Part shown: positions 36,205-46,312 of the stretch, one piece after another
Numbering within the stretch: the stretch's first letter is position 1
Layout of the letters: every line of letters begins with the position of its first letter
Assembly: GCF_009828095.1 (NCBI RefSeq)
Contig: NZ_WTYP01000002.1
Span: 997,001-1,061,000 of the forward strand
Direction: 5' to 3'
Length of the DNA: 64,000 nt
DNA from: Pontixanthobacter luteolus
GTDB taxonomy: Bacteria > Pseudomonadota > Alphaproteobacteria > Sphingomonadales > Sphingomonadaceae
Notes under the pieces: model-generated
What the model was told of the DNA's origin: nothing
The model's database searches: none
The model's input: the letters and a program-made list of their open reading frames with translations, nothing else
Translations under genes and position numbers: made by a program

Positions 36205-37056
36205 ATGACTGAAATCACCGTTGCCGCCCTTCAACTATCGCTCGGTTCCGATGACGAGAGCGAAAATATCGACGCCGTTAGCCAGCTGATTGAAAACGCA
36301 GCAGAGCAGGGCGCGCAGATTATCCTGCCGCCGGAGCTTTTTTCCGGCCCGTATTTCTGCCGTGAAGAAGACGAGGCTTTGTTTTCGCTCGCGCGGCCTA
36401 CGCTGGAACATCCTTCCGTGATTGCGATGACCCGCCTCGCCAAGAAGCTGGGCGTGGCGATACCGGTGAGCTTTTTCGAACGCGATGGACACCATTATTA
36501 CAACACGATCGCAATGGTCGGCAGCGATGGTGAAATCATGGGCACTTATCGCAAAAGCCACATCCCCGACGGCCCGGGATATGAAGAAAAATTCTATTTC
36601 CGGCCCGGGAATGACGGTTTCAAGGTCTGGGACGTTTGCGGCACCAAAATCGGCGTCGGGATATGCTGGGACCAGTGGTATCCGGAATGCGCGCGGGCGA
36701 TGGCATTGCTAGGCGCGGAACTGCTTTTCTATCCCACTGCCATCGGATCGGAACCCTACGACGCCGAATTCGACACCAGCCGGATGTGGCGCCGCGCAAT
36801 GCAAGGACATTCGGTGTCGAATTGCATGCCGGTTATCGCCGCAAACAGAATCGGGAAAGAAGGCGGCCAGAGCTTTTACGGTCACAGCTTCATCACAAAT
36901 GAATGGGGTGACCTGATCGCTGAATTCGGAGCGGCTGAGGAAGGCGTGTTGGTGGCCACTCTGGACCTCGCCCTTGCGGCGCGTCACCGCGCTGGAATGG
37001 GTTTTTTCAGGGATCGCCGGCCGCAGCTCTACGGCAGGCTTTGCGAAGACATCTGA
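36205..37056 (+). CDS. aguB: N-carbamoylputrescine amidase
   Basis: A 283-residue carbon-nitrogen hydrolase (nitrilase superfamily). The catalytic triad is visible: E44 in LPPELFS, K117 in YRKSHIPDGPGYEEKFYF and C154 in VGICWDQWYPE. FYPTAIGSEP is the landmark of AguB-type enzymes. It converts N-carbamoylputrescine to putrescine. No agmatine deiminase gene (aguA) is seen here. It follows the methyltransferase gene by 16 bases. Confidence 0.92.
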   Translation: MTEITVAALQLSLGSDDESENIDAVSQLIENAAEQGAQIILPPELFSGPYFCREEDEALFSLARPTLEHPSVIAMTRLAKKLGVAIPVSFFERDGHHYYNTIAMVGSDGEIMGTYRKSHIPDGPGYEEKFYFRPGNDGFKVWDVCGTKIGVGICWDQWYPECARAMALLGAELLFYPTAIGSEPYDAEFDTSRMWRRAMQGHSVSNCMPVIAANRIGKEGGQSFYGHSFITNEWGDLIAEFGAAEEGVLVATLDLALAARHRAGMGFFRDRRPQLYGRLCEDI

Positions 37057-37081
37057 TTTCAGGCGGGGCGGGACAATACCT

Positions 37082-37570
37082 TTGACCCATCGGTATCTTA
37101 TCGGCCTTGGGTCGAACATCCCTCATCCCGTCTATGGAAAGCCCGCGCAGGTTGTCCGTGCGGCGTTCGGAGAGATTGATAAATTGGGCAGTCTGGAGAT
37201 GGCATCGCCAGTTATTGGCAGCGCTCCGCTTGGTCCGTCACGGCGGCGCTATGCAAATGCCGCTGCGATGATCGAGAGCAGCGAGGCACCCTCATCATTG
37301 TTGAGACAGCTCAAAAAGATCGAACGCGCATTCGGTGTGCGCCGCGGAGGCCGCTGGCAGGCACGGGTGCTGGATCTCGATATCATCATGTGGAGCGGCG
37401 GTATCTGGGCGTCATCGACTCTGGCCATACCGCACCCGCATTTCCGGCAGCGAGCCTTCGTATTGGGCCCGGCATCGGCCATCGCCCCCCTGTGGCGAGA
37501 CCCGATTTCATCTTTATCGCTCAGACAACTCAATGCCCGCTTGACCAAGCCGCGCCCCACCACTAGGTGA
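37082..37570 (+). CDS. folK: 2-amino-4-hydroxy-6-hydroxymethyldihydropteridine diphosphokinase (HPPK)
   Basis: A 162-residue HPPK of folate synthesis. YLIGLGSNIPHP opens the domain; RRYANAAAMIES, RRGGRWQARVLDLDIIMW and LAIPHPHFRQRAFVLGPASAIAP carry the ATP and Mg sites. The proposed start is TTG at 37082, since no Met lies close to the domain; AGGCGGGG lies before it. An upstream ATG at 36974 would overlap aguB. It is the shorter, single-domain form. Confidence 0.9.
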   Translation: MTHRYLIGLGSNIPHPVYGKPAQVVRAAFGEIDKLGSLEMASPVIGSAPLGPSRRRYANAAAMIESSEAPSSLLRQLKKIERAFGVRRGGRWQARVLDLDIIMWSGGIWASSTLAIPHPHFRQRAFVLGPASAIAPLWRDPISSLSLRQLNARLTKPRPTTR

Positions 37571-37598
37571 CGCCTCCGGTATCGACGCCACAAAGTGT

Positions 37599-37674
37599 GG
37601 GCCCTTAGCTCAGTCGGTAGAGCAACTGACTTTTAATCAGTAGGTCGCTGGTTCGAACCCAGCAGGGCTCACCA
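37599..37674 (+). tRNA. tRNA-Lys (anticodon TTT)
   Basis: A 76-base tRNA with encoded CCA. Acceptor arms GGGCCCT and AGGGCTC pair with one G-T wobble. The D arm is AGCTCAGTCGGTAGAGC; the anticodon arm ACTGA-CTTTTAA-TCAGT gives TTT; the T arm is CTGGTTCGAACCCAG. It follows folK closely and precedes a DUF4403 gene on the other strand. Confidence 0.97.
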
Positions 37675-37738
37675 CCTATCCCCAAATTCGATTGCAACCC
37701 CTTTGGGGGGCTGTGCGCTTGTAAGCCCGGCTGCGGCT

Positions 37739-39244
37739 CTAGAGTTCGTTCATGGCGAAGCGGGCTTCACCCGATGCCGCAAGCGGCATAAACAGGCCTT
37801 TGCTTGTCGGTATGATCTGGCCGTGTTCGACCGCGTTAACGGCAAGGCTCAACCGGGATTTGCCAATGGCGACTGATTCCAGGCCCTTTTTCGCCTTGGC
37901 CAGAACATCTTCGTAATCCGACTGAAAATCCTCGACCAGAGCGCGCTCGATTTCCGATGTCACTTCTTCAGTGCTCATAACCCGCAGCAGCAGGTCGCCT
38001 GAAAGGCTATCCATATTGCCGTAGACTTCCAGCTTGTCGAAGGAGAGCACTTCGCTTCCTTTCCGGGTGATAGGCTTGGCGGTAAGCCAGATTTCGCCCT
38101 TGCCGCGTTTCCACAGTTCGCCCGTCCTTTCGCCAATCGGCTGGACCTCCGCCTCGATGCCGACAGCGATGCGCCCACCGCTGGTGGGATACAGAGTGAC
38201 CTTGCGAAACTTTGCTTCGATGCTCCCCAGTCCGTCTCTTTTGAGCCCGTCTTTCGCGAGATTTTGCAGCGCGCGCAGGATCACAGGTTCCAATTCGGCA
38301 TAATCGGCGAAGACAGGGATGTTGGCCCGAAAGCCGGATCCGAGTTTGATCGCTGCATTCTTGCCGAGCGGGGTTGGGGTGGGCGTGTCCGGCTTTTCCC
38401 CCACCAGAATTTGCGTGTCAGCCTGCAGCATTACCCGTGTCGACATGCGGCCGCCCTGCACGCGGAATGCGCCAACCCCGACTTGCTGCGGTTCCAGTCG
38501 CAGCCAGACTGGCGGATTTTCCTGATTGAGCGATTCGACCATAAATCCCTGCTTCCAGAGACGCGCGACCTGTGATTTTATATCCAGCGCTTCAATCTGA
38601 CGCTCGAGGTTGCGCTCGATCCGTTCGATGATCGGTTTCAGTTCCTTGTCCGCTTCGCTGGTGAAACGGATCCGCTGGCCGAGGAAATCGATGCCAGGCT
38701 CTTTCGACCAGCGATAGGACATCTCGACATCCGAACCCGCCTGCCAGTTTTCACTTACCAGGAAGCGCGCGCTCACTTCGATGAACGCCCGGCCAGTCGC
38801 GGTCTCCCGCTTGATGATCCCGCCCACATCCTCGGCACGGACGATGGCATCGACCGGGAACCGGGCCACTATCCGGTCACCGCGCCCCGTCACCGATACC
38901 TGTCCCCGCTTTACCGACCCTCGCAAGGTGCACCCGATTTTTGGTGTTTTGGTAATATCCTGACCAAGGATGCTGATCTGTTTTCGGGGGACGCATTCAT
39001 CCAGTTTGCGGTCTATCGACCAAAGCTGCCTGGGGATGTCCTGTTCGAGGCCGCGCTGGATAGTCCTGAGCGGAATGCCGACAGAGGTGACGAGAACCGA
39101 TTCCTCATGCACATTTGGCGGTGCTGCACCTTCGCGAACCGGCACCGGATAGTCGGTGATCGGCACTTTGATAAACAGGAAGTATGCTGCCACGCCAAGC
39201 GCAGCCGCAAGCAATACCGCGCCGCCGACAATCAGCCGCCGCAT
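37739..39244 (-). CDS. DUF4403 family protein, membrane-anchored
   Basis: A 501-residue protein with an N-terminal membrane helix (about 5-27). The rest is beta-rich, with LVTSVGIPLRTIQRGLEQDIP near the N-terminus, LRGSVKRGQVSV, MSTRVMLQADTQI and LEAEVQPIGERTGELW, as in DUF4403, a family with a BPI/TULIP-like look. Such proteins are thought to bind lipids at the envelope, but function is not proven. It lies between tRNA-Lys and the acyl-CoA operon. Confidence 0.75.
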   Translation of the reverse strand: MRRLIVGGAVLLAAALGVAAYFLFIKVPITDYPVPVREGAAPPNVHEESVLVTSVGIPLRTIQRGLEQDIPRQLWSIDRKLDECVPRKQISILGQDITKTPKIGCTLRGSVKRGQVSVTGRGDRIVARFPVDAIVRAEDVGGIIKRETATGRAFIEVSARFLVSENWQAGSDVEMSYRWSKEPGIDFLGQRIRFTSEADKELKPIIERIERNLERQIEALDIKSQVARLWKQGFMVESLNQENPPVWLRLEPQQVGVGAFRVQGGRMSTRVMLQADTQILVGEKPDTPTPTPLGKNAAIKLGSGFRANIPVFADYAELEPVILRALQNLAKDGLKRDGLGSIEAKFRKVTLYPTSGGRIAVGIEAEVQPIGERTGELWKRGKGEIWLTAKPITRKGSEVLSFDKLEVYGNMDSLSGDLLLRVMSTEEVTSEIERALVEDFQSDYEDVLAKAKKGLESVAIGKSRLSLAVNAVEHGQIIPTSKGLFMPLAASGEARFAMNEL

Positions 39245-39282
39245 CGATTCAGTTCCAGGTCCAGTGCAGCACGCTCAGCATG

Positions 39283-40500
39283 TCAGCTGTGGCGTTCAAA
39301 AATTGCCGACAGACCCTGTCCGCCGCCGATGCACATTGTTTCGACACCGTACCGGGCAGTGCGGCGTTCCATTTCTCGCAGCAGGGTCGCGAGAATTCGT
39401 CCACCGGTTGCGCCAACCGGATGCCCCAGTGAAATGCCTGATCCGTGGGGGTTCAGACGGTCATCATCGGGCGCAACGCCCCATTCTTTCAGCACCGCCA
39501 GAACCTGCGCCGAAAATGCTTCGTTCAGCTCGATCAGGTCGATATCGGACCAGCCGAGGCCGGCGCGGTCCAGCGCCTTTTCAGTTGCAGGGACCGGGCC
39601 GATGCCCATCACTTCCGGCCCGACGCCGGCGACTGCCCAGCTTTTCAACGAGGCGAATGGTTTCAATCCGTGCCTGTCAGCCATCGCGCGGGTGCAAACG
39701 ATGGCAGCCGAACCGCCATCGTTCTGACCGCTCGCATTCCCTGCCGTCACCGTCGCACCGTCCATCGACCGGGCGAGTATCGGCTTCAGTGCGCCAAGCT
39801 TGTCCATGCTGATGTCGGCGCGCGGATGTTCATCGCGGTCGAGCGTCAGTTCGCCCTTCTTGCGGTCGTGAACGGTGACCGGAACAATCTCATCATCGAA
39901 GATTCCGTTTTCTTGTGCAGCAAGCGCTTTCTGATGCGAATTGAAGGCGAATTCGTCCTGCAGCTCACGCGGGATGGAGTGTTTGACCCGCAGGTTTTCC
40001 GCAGTTTCCAGCATCCCGCCAGGAACAGGGAAGTTTTTGCCCCCGGCGGTCAGCCTGCCGCGCTGGAGGCCGTCTTTCATTTCGAAATTGCCCTGCTGAC
40101 CCCAGCGAATGTCGTGAGTGTAAAACTGCGCATTGCTCATCGATTCAGCGCCGCCCACTATCACCAGGTCGCCGCCGCCCGTGGCCACGGTCATCACCCC
40201 GAAAATGATCGCCTGCAGTCCGGAACCGCACCGGCGGTCAATCTGCATGCCCGGGGTGGTGATCGGCAGGCCGGAATCGAGTGCGACAACACGCCCGAGT
40301 GCGGGCGCTTCCATCGTAGGATAGCACTGCGCGAAAATCACATCGTCGACTGCATCGCCGGGCAGCTTTGTGCGTTCCAGCAAACCGGCGACCGCTGCGA
40401 CACCCAGTTCATGCGCCTGTTTGGACCGGTACATTCCGCCAAATCCGCCAACCGCTGTGCGCACAGGTTCGCAGATTACAATGTCGCTAAGATCGGGCAT
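39283..40500 (-). CDS. Acetyl-CoA C-acyltransferase (thiolase)
   Basis: A 405-residue thiolase. C91 in DRRCGSGLQAI is the nucleophile; NEAFSAQ, NPHGSGISLGHPVGATG and the C-terminal MCIGGGQG complete the active site. AGGAG lies 6 bases before the ATG. It is the last gene of a minus-strand operon with two acyl-CoA dehydrogenases and a hydratase, so it probably cleaves a short or branched 3-oxoacyl-CoA. The direction (degradation or synthesis) is not shown by sequence. Confidence 0.9.
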   Translation of the reverse strand: MPDLSDIVICEPVRTAVGGFGGMYRSKQAHELGVAAVAGLLERTKLPGDAVDDVIFAQCYPTMEAPALGRVVALDSGLPITTPGMQIDRRCGSGLQAIIFGVMTVATGGGDLVIVGGAESMSNAQFYTHDIRWGQQGNFEMKDGLQRGRLTAGGKNFPVPGGMLETAENLRVKHSIPRELQDEFAFNSHQKALAAQENGIFDDEIVPVTVHDRKKGELTLDRDEHPRADISMDKLGALKPILARSMDGATVTAGNASGQNDGGSAAIVCTRAMADRHGLKPFASLKSWAVAGVGPEVMGIGPVPATEKALDRAGLGWSDIDLIELNEAFSAQVLAVLKEWGVAPDDDRLNPHGSGISLGHPVGATGGRILATLLREMERRTARYGVETMCIGGGQGLSAIFERHS

Positions 40501-40554
40501 CGGATACTCCTGAATTGTCTTGGCCCTGGCGGGACCGGATGATTGTTTTGGCGT

Positions 40555-42210
40555 TCAGTCGTCGGCCTTGGTGTGGGCAGCGGCCAGACCGCGCCCGATG
40601 ACATGGGCCTGAATTTCAGCCGCGCCTTCGAAGATGTTGAGGATGCGTGCGTCACACAGGATCCGGCTTGCCTCGTATTCCAGAGCATAACCGTTGCCGC
40701 CATGGATCTGCACGTTGAGGTCGGCATTGCTCCACGCGGTGCGTGCTGCAATCAGTTTCGCCATGCCAGCCTCGATATCGCAGCGTTTGCCCTGATCCTT
40801 GTGCCGGGCCGCATCATAGGTAAGCTCGCGCGCCATAACCAGTTCTGCAACCATCAGTGCCAGCTTGTCAGCCACTCGCGGAAAGTCGATCAGCGGTTTG
40901 GCGAATTGCTTGCGATCAAGCGCGTACCGGATGGCCAGATCGAAGGCGTTCCAGCCAACCCCAATCGCACGGGCGGCTGTCTGGATGCGAGCCCCCTCGA
41001 ATGTGCGCATCAACTGTTTGAAGCCTTGACCCTCCGCACCGCCGAGCAAAGCGTCCTGTGAAACCTCGAAACCGTCAAAGCCGAGCGTGTATTCCTTCAT
41101 GCCCCGGTATCCCAGCACCTCGATCTCGTCACCGGCGATGCCATTATCGGGAAACGGATCGGCATCGGTTCCGCGCGTCTTTTGCGCCAGCAGCATCGAC
41201 AGGCCGCCATAGCCGGGAATGTCAGGGTCCGTCCGGCACAGCACTGTCATCAAATCGGCGCGCGCTGCGTGGGTGATCCAGGTCTTCGCGCCGTCGATCT
41301 GCCAATTGCCATTGCTGTTCTGGCTGGCGCGTGTGCGGACAGAGGCGAGGTCGGATCCTGTATCGGGTTCTGTGAAGACTGCGGTTGGCAGAACGGAGCC
41401 GTCAGCCAGTCTGGGCAGGAATTCGGCCTTTTGTGCTTCGGTCCCGTTCTCCCCGATCAGTTCGCCCGCGATTTCCGATCTGGTGCCGAGCGACCCTGCA
41501 CAAATCCACCCGCGCGAAAGCTCCTCGGAGACGAGGCACATTGCTGTCTTGCCGAGACCGAGGCCGCCATATTGTTCGCCGATGCAAACGCCGAACACGC
41601 CGAGCCGGGCCATCTCGTCGACCACCTCGATCGGGATCAAAGCGTCATCAAGGTGCCATTGATGCGCATTTGGCGCGATACGGTCGGCGGTGAATGCCCG
41701 GAACTGGTCACGGATCATGTCCAGCGTTTCATCGCCAAAACCCTCGAATGGCCGCTGACCGTTTGCCAGCAGCGCAGCGCAGGACGCACGCGTTTGCCAT
41801 GTGTTGCCGTTGTCGCGGAATTTGGCGACGCTTTCGTGGTTCTGAAAAGCGCGGGCTTCTTCGAGCAAGCCAAGTTCGCCCGGGCGAACGATCTCGTTCT
41901 GGCTCATCGGAACTCCGCTGGCCAATTGCGCGCAATATTCGCCGAAGCCAATCCGAAGAACCAGTTCCTCAAGCTCGCCGAAATGACCGGATGAGTGCGC
42001 CCGATCTGCCCATCCTGCGGTCGATGCAAGCGTTTCTGACGTGGTCGCAATCCAGGCGAATCCATGGACAATGCGCTGGTGTTGATCAGCCAGTGCCGGA
42101 TCGACTTTTCCGCCTGCTGCAATCACCGATGCAGTCGATGCCCCGACCTTGGCCGAATATTTTCGCGCGGCTTCTGCCGCATCGCGGGCGAGGGTGATCC
42201 AGTCAGTCAT
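40555..42210 (-). CDS. Acyl-CoA dehydrogenase with N-terminal extension, resembling (2S)-methylsuccinyl-CoA dehydrogenase
   Basis: A 551-residue protein, about 170 longer than common acyl-CoA dehydrogenases. The extra N-terminal helical domain (about 1-150) ends in [24 protein letters not shown], which resembles the Mcd enzyme of the ethylmalonyl-CoA pathway as I remember it. The dehydrogenase domain has [14 protein letters not shown], the FAD segments and [16 protein letters not shown]. It overlaps the upstream hydratase gene by 4 bases. Mcd turns methylsuccinyl-CoA into mesaconyl-CoA. The likeness is strong in the extension, but substrate needs proof. Other Mcd pathway genes are not in the window. 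Confidence 0.7.
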   Translation of the reverse strand: MTDWITLARDAAEAARKYSAKVGASTASVIAAGGKVDPALADQHQRIVHGFAWIATTSETLASTAGWADRAHSSGHFGELEELVLRIGFGEYCAQLASGVPMSQNEIVRPGELGLLEEARAFQNHESVAKFRDNGNTWQTRASCAALLANGQRPFEGFGDETLDMIRDQFRAFTADRIAPNAHQWHLDDALIPIEVVDEMARLGVFGVCIGEQYGGLGLGKTAMCLVSEELSRGWICAGSLGTRSEIAGELIGENGTEAQKAEFLPRLADGSVLPTAVFTEPDTGSDLASVRTRASQNSNGNWQIDGAKTWITHAARADLMTVLCRTDPDIPGYGGLSMLLAQKTRGTDADPFPDNGIAGDEIEVLGYRGMKEYTLGFDGFEVSQDALLGGAEGQGFKQLMRTFEGARIQTAARAIGVGWNAFDLAIRYALDRKQFAKPLIDFPRVADKLALMVAELVMARELTYDAARHKDQGKRCDIEAGMAKLIAARTAWSNADLNVQIHGGNGYALEYEASRILCDARILNIFEGAAEIQAHVIGRGLAAAHTKADD

Positions 42211-43025
42211 TGAAAACTCACCTTTGCGGTCATTGCGATTGTTCCATCGGCGCGCACCGCACTGTACTCTCCGGCCTCGAGCCCTTTTTGCAAGAAGATT
42301 GGCTGGCCAAGAAACAGCGGTGCCATCGCGCGGAACGAAAAGCTGGAGAGTTTGCCGTCGCGGCTGGCCAGACCTGCCAGCTTTGCAGCGGTGAAGGGGC
42401 CGTGGACGACCAGCGCCGGGTAGCCTTCAGTCTCCACCGTATAGGGGAGATCGTAGTGAATTCGGTGACTGTTGAAGGTTGCTGCTGAAAAACGGAACAG
42501 GTTCACTTCATCCGGGCACCAGACCTCGCCATGGGGATGCGGATCAGCCGGTATGGGCATCGACACAGCCGGGCCATCGCCGCGATAAACGTAGGTTTGC
42601 TGTTCCCGAAGTTTGACACTGCCGCGCTGCTCCAGCCGCCGCTCAACCTTTACAAAAACAAGGTCCCCTGATTGCCCCGCCTTATGGCTCACATCCGCAA
42701 TCGTGCTGGTAAGCGCGGCCTTGGCTCCAAGCTCCATAGCGCCCCTGAATTCCATCGAAGATCCGGCGAACATCCGGCGCGGCAAGGTAATCGCTGGCAG
42801 GAAATCTCCGCGCCTGGGGTGCCCGTCCGTCCCGATTTCGGAATCGGGCACGGCAGGCGTGAAATAGGCCCAATGACCAAGCGGAGGATCCTTGCAATCT
42901 GCCGCAAGTCCGAGCGCAAGCGCATATCGGTACAAGGATTGCTCATCCAGCACCTGTGACTGGACCAGTTCGCGGCCAATGGCCGACTGCCATTGGCCAA
43001 TCACCTCTGCGCCCTGTTCGCTCAC
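42207..43025 (-). CDS. FAS1-like/MaoC-type acyl-CoA hydratase, resembling mesaconyl-C4-CoA hydratase
   Basis: A 272-residue double-hotdog protein. The middle segment [28 protein letters not shown] followed by [12 protein letters not shown] resembles mesaconyl-C4-CoA hydratases and related FAS1-like dehydratases. The C-terminal half carries [21 protein letters not shown] and [11 protein letters not shown], with the catalytic Asn/His of the hydratase-2 motif. It starts with GTG at 43025 and overlaps the Mcd-like gene by 4 bases. Together they could form and hydrate a mesaconyl-type thioester. Confidence 0.72.
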   Translation of the reverse strand: MSEQGAEVIGQWQSAIGRELVQSQVLDEQSLYRYALALGLAADCKDPPLGHWAYFTPAVPDSEIGTDGHPRRGDFLPAITLPRRMFAGSSMEFRGAMELGAKAALTSTIADVSHKAGQSGDLVFVKVERRLEQRGSVKLREQQTYVYRGDGPAVSMPIPADPHPHGEVWCPDEVNLFRFSAATFNSHRIHYDLPYTVETEGYPALVVHGPFTAAKLAGLASRDGKLSSFSFRAMAPLFLGQPIFLQKGLEAGEYSAVRADGTIAMTAKVSFQ

Positions 43026-43041
43026 CTTCCGCCCTGCCGTG

Positions 43042-44193
43042 TCAAATCTTCATGCCGGCTTCGCGCAGCAATGCCTTGGCGATGATTGTCTGCTGGATCT
43101 GGCTGGTTCCCTCGTAAATTCGCATCAGGCGCACATCGCGGTAGAAGCGCTCAACCTTGTATTCAGCCATGTATCCTGCGCCGCCATGCACCTGCACAGC
43201 GCGGTCGGCGCACCTGCCAAGTGCTTCGCTGGTGAAGTATTTCGCCGACGCCACATCACGGCTGATGCGTTGCCCTTCATCAAATCGCCTGGCGACATCC
43301 TGTGTCAGGCACCAGCAGGCGTACGCATCGGTCTGACTATCGGCAATCAATCCCTGAACCAGCTGGAAGGCTGCGATCTGCTGGCCAAACTGTTTGCGCT
43401 GCACCGCGTATTGCACGCTTTCCTGAACCAGCCTGTGGCACATGCCGCTGGCGAGGGCGGAGAGATGAACACGGCCGCGATCGAGCACTTTCATGGCAGT
43501 CTTGAACCCGCGGCCCGGCTCACCGCCTATTATGTTTGCCGCCGGTACTTCGACATCATCGAAAATGACGTCGCTGGTTACAGTGCCTTTCTGGCCCATC
43601 TTTTTGTCGGGCTTGCCGAAACTGATACCTTTTGCATCTGCAGGAACGATGAATGCCGAGATGCCCCTGGCCCCCGGCTCGTTCCTGTCGGTTCGGGCCA
43701 TTACGGTCAGCATTCCCGCGCGCGGTGCGTTGGTGATGTAGCGCTTCGTTCCGTTGATCCGGTAGACGTCGCCTTCCAGATCAGCGCTGGTCTTGATCGA
43801 TGCGGCATCGGATCCGGCATCCGGTTCGGTCAGCGCAAAGCTGGCCATCATTCCTGCGGCAAGCCTGGGCAGCCATTCGCGCTTCTGTTCTTCGGTGCCA
43901 TCCATCACGATGCCCTGGCTGCCGATCCCGACAGTGGTGCCAATTGCCGATCGATAGGCGAAGGATGTGCGGCCCATTTCGAAAATGACCCGCGCTTCCT
44001 CGCTCGCGGAAAGACCCAGTCCGCCATACTCTTCTGGTATTGTCAGGCCGAACAGGCCCATTTCGCGCATTTCGTCGAGGATTTCCTCTGGCACCGCGTC
44101 TTCTTCCTCGACCCGGTCCTCGTTGGGAATCAGCCGTTCATCGACAAACCGCGCAACCGTGTCGAGCAGAATGGAAAAAGTTTCGTTGTCCAA
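43042..44193 (-). CDS. Acyl-CoA dehydrogenase
   Basis: A 383-residue enzyme of standard length. ALTEPDAGSDAASIKTSA and GYMAEYKVERFYRDVRLMRIYEGTSQIQQ are hallmarks, the Glu of YEGTS being the catalytic base in many members. It starts with TTG at 44193, with GGGAGG placed 7 bases upstream, the first gene of the acyl-CoA operon. The chain specificity is not fixed; neighbours suggest a short branched or dicarboxylic acyl-CoA. Confidence 0.9.
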   Translation of the reverse strand: MDNETFSILLDTVARFVDERLIPNEDRVEEEDAVPEEILDEMREMGLFGLTIPEEYGGLGLSASEEARVIFEMGRTSFAYRSAIGTTVGIGSQGIVMDGTEEQKREWLPRLAAGMMASFALTEPDAGSDAASIKTSADLEGDVYRINGTKRYITNAPRAGMLTVMARTDRNEPGARGISAFIVPADAKGISFGKPDKKMGQKGTVTSDVIFDDVEVPAANIIGGEPGRGFKTAMKVLDRGRVHLSALASGMCHRLVQESVQYAVQRKQFGQQIAAFQLVQGLIADSQTDAYACWCLTQDVARRFDEGQRISRDVASAKYFTSEALGRCADRAVQVHGGAGYMAEYKVERFYRDVRLMRIYEGTSQIQQTIIAKALLREAGMKI

Positions 44194-44365
44194 AAGTGCC
44201 TCCCTCTATTCCATACTCGATTGCCTGTTTGGCCCGGTTGCGCAAGGCTTCGCTTTCCCAGAGAATCTTTTGTCGGCAGTTTCTCAGCTTTAGCTTCAAT
44301 CATAGCTTGGCATTGCGCAGGCTGGGCGGTTCTGCTGTGGGAAGCTGGATCGGGAGGGTGCGCAT

Positions 44366-46312
44366 ATGCGGCTTGGGGTTTGTTATTATCCGGAACACTG
44401 GCCGCAGGCGAACTGGGCCGCTGATGCCCGCCATATGGCCGAAACCGGAATTACCCGCGTAAGGATCGGCGAGTTTGCATGGAGCAGGGTAGAGCCTGAG
44501 CCGGGGCGCTTCGACTGGGGCTGGCTCGATAAAGCTATCGAAGTTTTGCATGACGCCGGATTGGGCGTGATCCTGGGTACGCCAACTGCGACGCCGCCCA
44601 AATGGCTGGTTGACCAAATGCCCGATATGGTGGCGGTGGACGAGCAGGGCCGCAAGCGCGGTTTCGGATCGCGCAGGCATTATTGTTTCAGCCATCCTGG
44701 CTACCGCGAACAGGCGGGGCGGATCACTCGCGCCTATGCAGAGCGATACGGCAATCATCCGGCGGTTATCATGTGGCAGACCGACAACGAATACGGCTGC
44801 CACGATACCGTAATCAGCTATTCCGATGCGGCGCGGCTGGCGTTCCGCGATTGGCTGTCCGATCGTTACAAAACGATTGATGCTCTGAACAGTGCATGGG
44901 GTAATGTGTTCTGGAGCATGGAATATCGCAGTTTCGACGAGGTCGATCTGCCCAATCTGGCGGTTACCGAAGCAAACCCAGCACATTGGCTGGCATTCCG
45001 GCGGTTTTCTTCCGATCAGGTCGTCGCATTTGACCGCGCGCAGGTCGACATCCTTCGCCAGCTTTCGCCGGGCCGTGATGTCATGCACAACGCGATGGGT
45101 TTCTATACCGACTACGATCACCACGATCTGGGCCGCCAGCTCGATTGCGTGATGTGGGACAGCTACCCGCTCGGTTTCCTGGAAATGTTCCGTTTCAGCG
45201 ATGCCGACAAACGGGATTATGTGAGGCAAGGCCATCCTGACATCGCTGCCTTCCACCATGACCTGTATCGTGGCTGCGCCGCCGATGGCCGGTGGGGCGT
45301 GATCGAACAGCAACCGGGGCCGGTGAACTGGGCGCGCAACAACCCCGCACCGCTGCCGGGAATGGTCAGATTGTGGACGCTGGAGGCGATGGCGCACGGG
45401 GCTGAACTGGTCAGCTATTTCCGCTGGCGCCAGGCCCTCTTCGCGCAGGAACAGATGCACGCAGGGTTGCTGCGCCCGGATGGAAAGGCTGCGCCGGGAC
45501 TGGGCGAAGCTGCGCAGGCGTCGGCCGATATCGCAGCAATTCAGGGGTCGGGTGAGCTGCCAAATGCTGAGCCGGTCAAGGAAGCGGCGATTATCTTCAG
45601 CTACGAATCCGAATGGGTCACAGCCACCCAACCGCAAGGAGAAGATCTGTCAGCGCTATGGGCCAATTTCACTGCCTATACGCAGCTGCGCAAGCTGGGG
45701 CTGAATGTCGACATCGTCGCCCCGGGCACTGACTTGAGCGGGTATGCCATGGTCGTTCTGCCATGCCTGCCAATCGTGGCGGACGGTCTGGCAGAGCAGC
45801 TTGCATCTTTTTCAGGCCAGATCATCATCGGGCCGCGCAGCGGAAGCAAGACCGCTGAATTCTCCATCCCTGACAACCTCGCGCTGGGGCCGCTTCAGGC
45901 GATTTTCCCTGCGCAGGTCAGCCGCAGCGAATCGCTGCGTGCCGGGGTCACGCATCAGGGCGATGGCTGGGCAATCACGCGCTGGCTGGACCATTTGGAA
46001 AGCGATGCCGAACGGGAACTTGTCAGCGATGACGGGATGGTTGCGTGCTGGAAGTCCGCGAATGTGCGTTACTGCGCGACCTGGCCCGAAGGCGAGGTGA
46101 TGGCCGTAATCGCTGCCCGCGCTGCGCACGATGCCGGCCTTGCCGCTGTGCCGCTTCCGGAAGGTATGCGGCTGCGCAAGGCAGGAAAGCTAAGCTTCCT
46201 GTTCAATTACCGCGCTGAATCGCAAGCGATACCAGAGGCGTTGCAGGGGCAAATGGTGTTGGGCGATCGCTTGCTTCCCGCAGCAGGGATCGCGGTTCTG
46301 CGGACTGTCTAA
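44366..46312 (+). CDS. GH42 beta-galactosidase
   Basis: A 648-residue glycoside hydrolase of family 42. The TIM barrel starts LGVCYYPEHWP; acid/base E142 lies in WQTDNEYGCHD and nucleophile E314 in WGVIEQQPGPVNW, matching the spacing in characterised GH42 enzymes. A glutamine-amidotransferase-like trimerisation domain and a beta-sandwich follow. No signal peptide is seen, so it acts in the cytosol on imported galactosides. No sugar transporter or regulator flanks it. Its stop overlaps the convergent YhhQ gene. Confidence 0.93.
   Translation: MRLGVCYYPEHWPQANWAADARHMAETGITRVRIGEFAWSRVEPEPGRFDWGWLDKAIEVLHDAGLGVILGTPTATPPKWLVDQMPDMVAVDEQGRKRGFGSRRHYCFSHPGYREQAGRITRAYAERYGNHPAVIMWQTDNEYGCHDTVISYSDAARLAFRDWLSDRYKTIDALNSAWGNVFWSMEYRSFDEVDLPNLAVTEANPAHWLAFRRFSSDQVVAFDRAQVDILRQLSPGRDVMHNAMGFYTDYDHHDLGRQLDCVMWDSYPLGFLEMFRFSDADKRDYVRQGHPDIAAFHHDLYRGCAADGRWGVIEQQPGPVNWARNNPAPLPGMVRLWTLEAMAHGAELVSYFRWRQALFAQEQMHAGLLRPDGKAAPGLGEAAQASADIAAIQGSGELPNAEPVKEAAIIFSYESEWVTATQPQGEDLSALWANFTAYTQLRKLGLNVDIVAPGTDLSGYAMVVLPCLPIVADGLAEQLASFSGQIIIGPRSGSKTAEFSIPDNLALGPLQAIFPAQVSRSESLRAGVTHQGDGWAITRWLDHLESDAERELVSDDGMVACWKSANVRYCATWPEGEVMAVIAARAAHDAGLAAVPLPEGMRLRKAGKLSFLFNYRAESQAIPEALQGQMVLGDRLLPAAGIAVLRTV

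Noticed and set aside
39445-40542. A 365-codon plus-strand frame over the thiolase gene
   Set aside because: Antisense shadow; no start signal and no family likeness.
42892-44424. A 510-codon plus-strand frame over the acyl-CoA dehydrogenase gene
   Set aside because: Antisense shadow of a gene with clear family motifs; composition is Cys/His/Arg-rich as expected of a shadow.
44300-45637. A 445-codon minus-strand frame inside the GH42 gene
   Set aside because: Antisense shadow of a beta-galactosidase with both catalytic glutamates in place.
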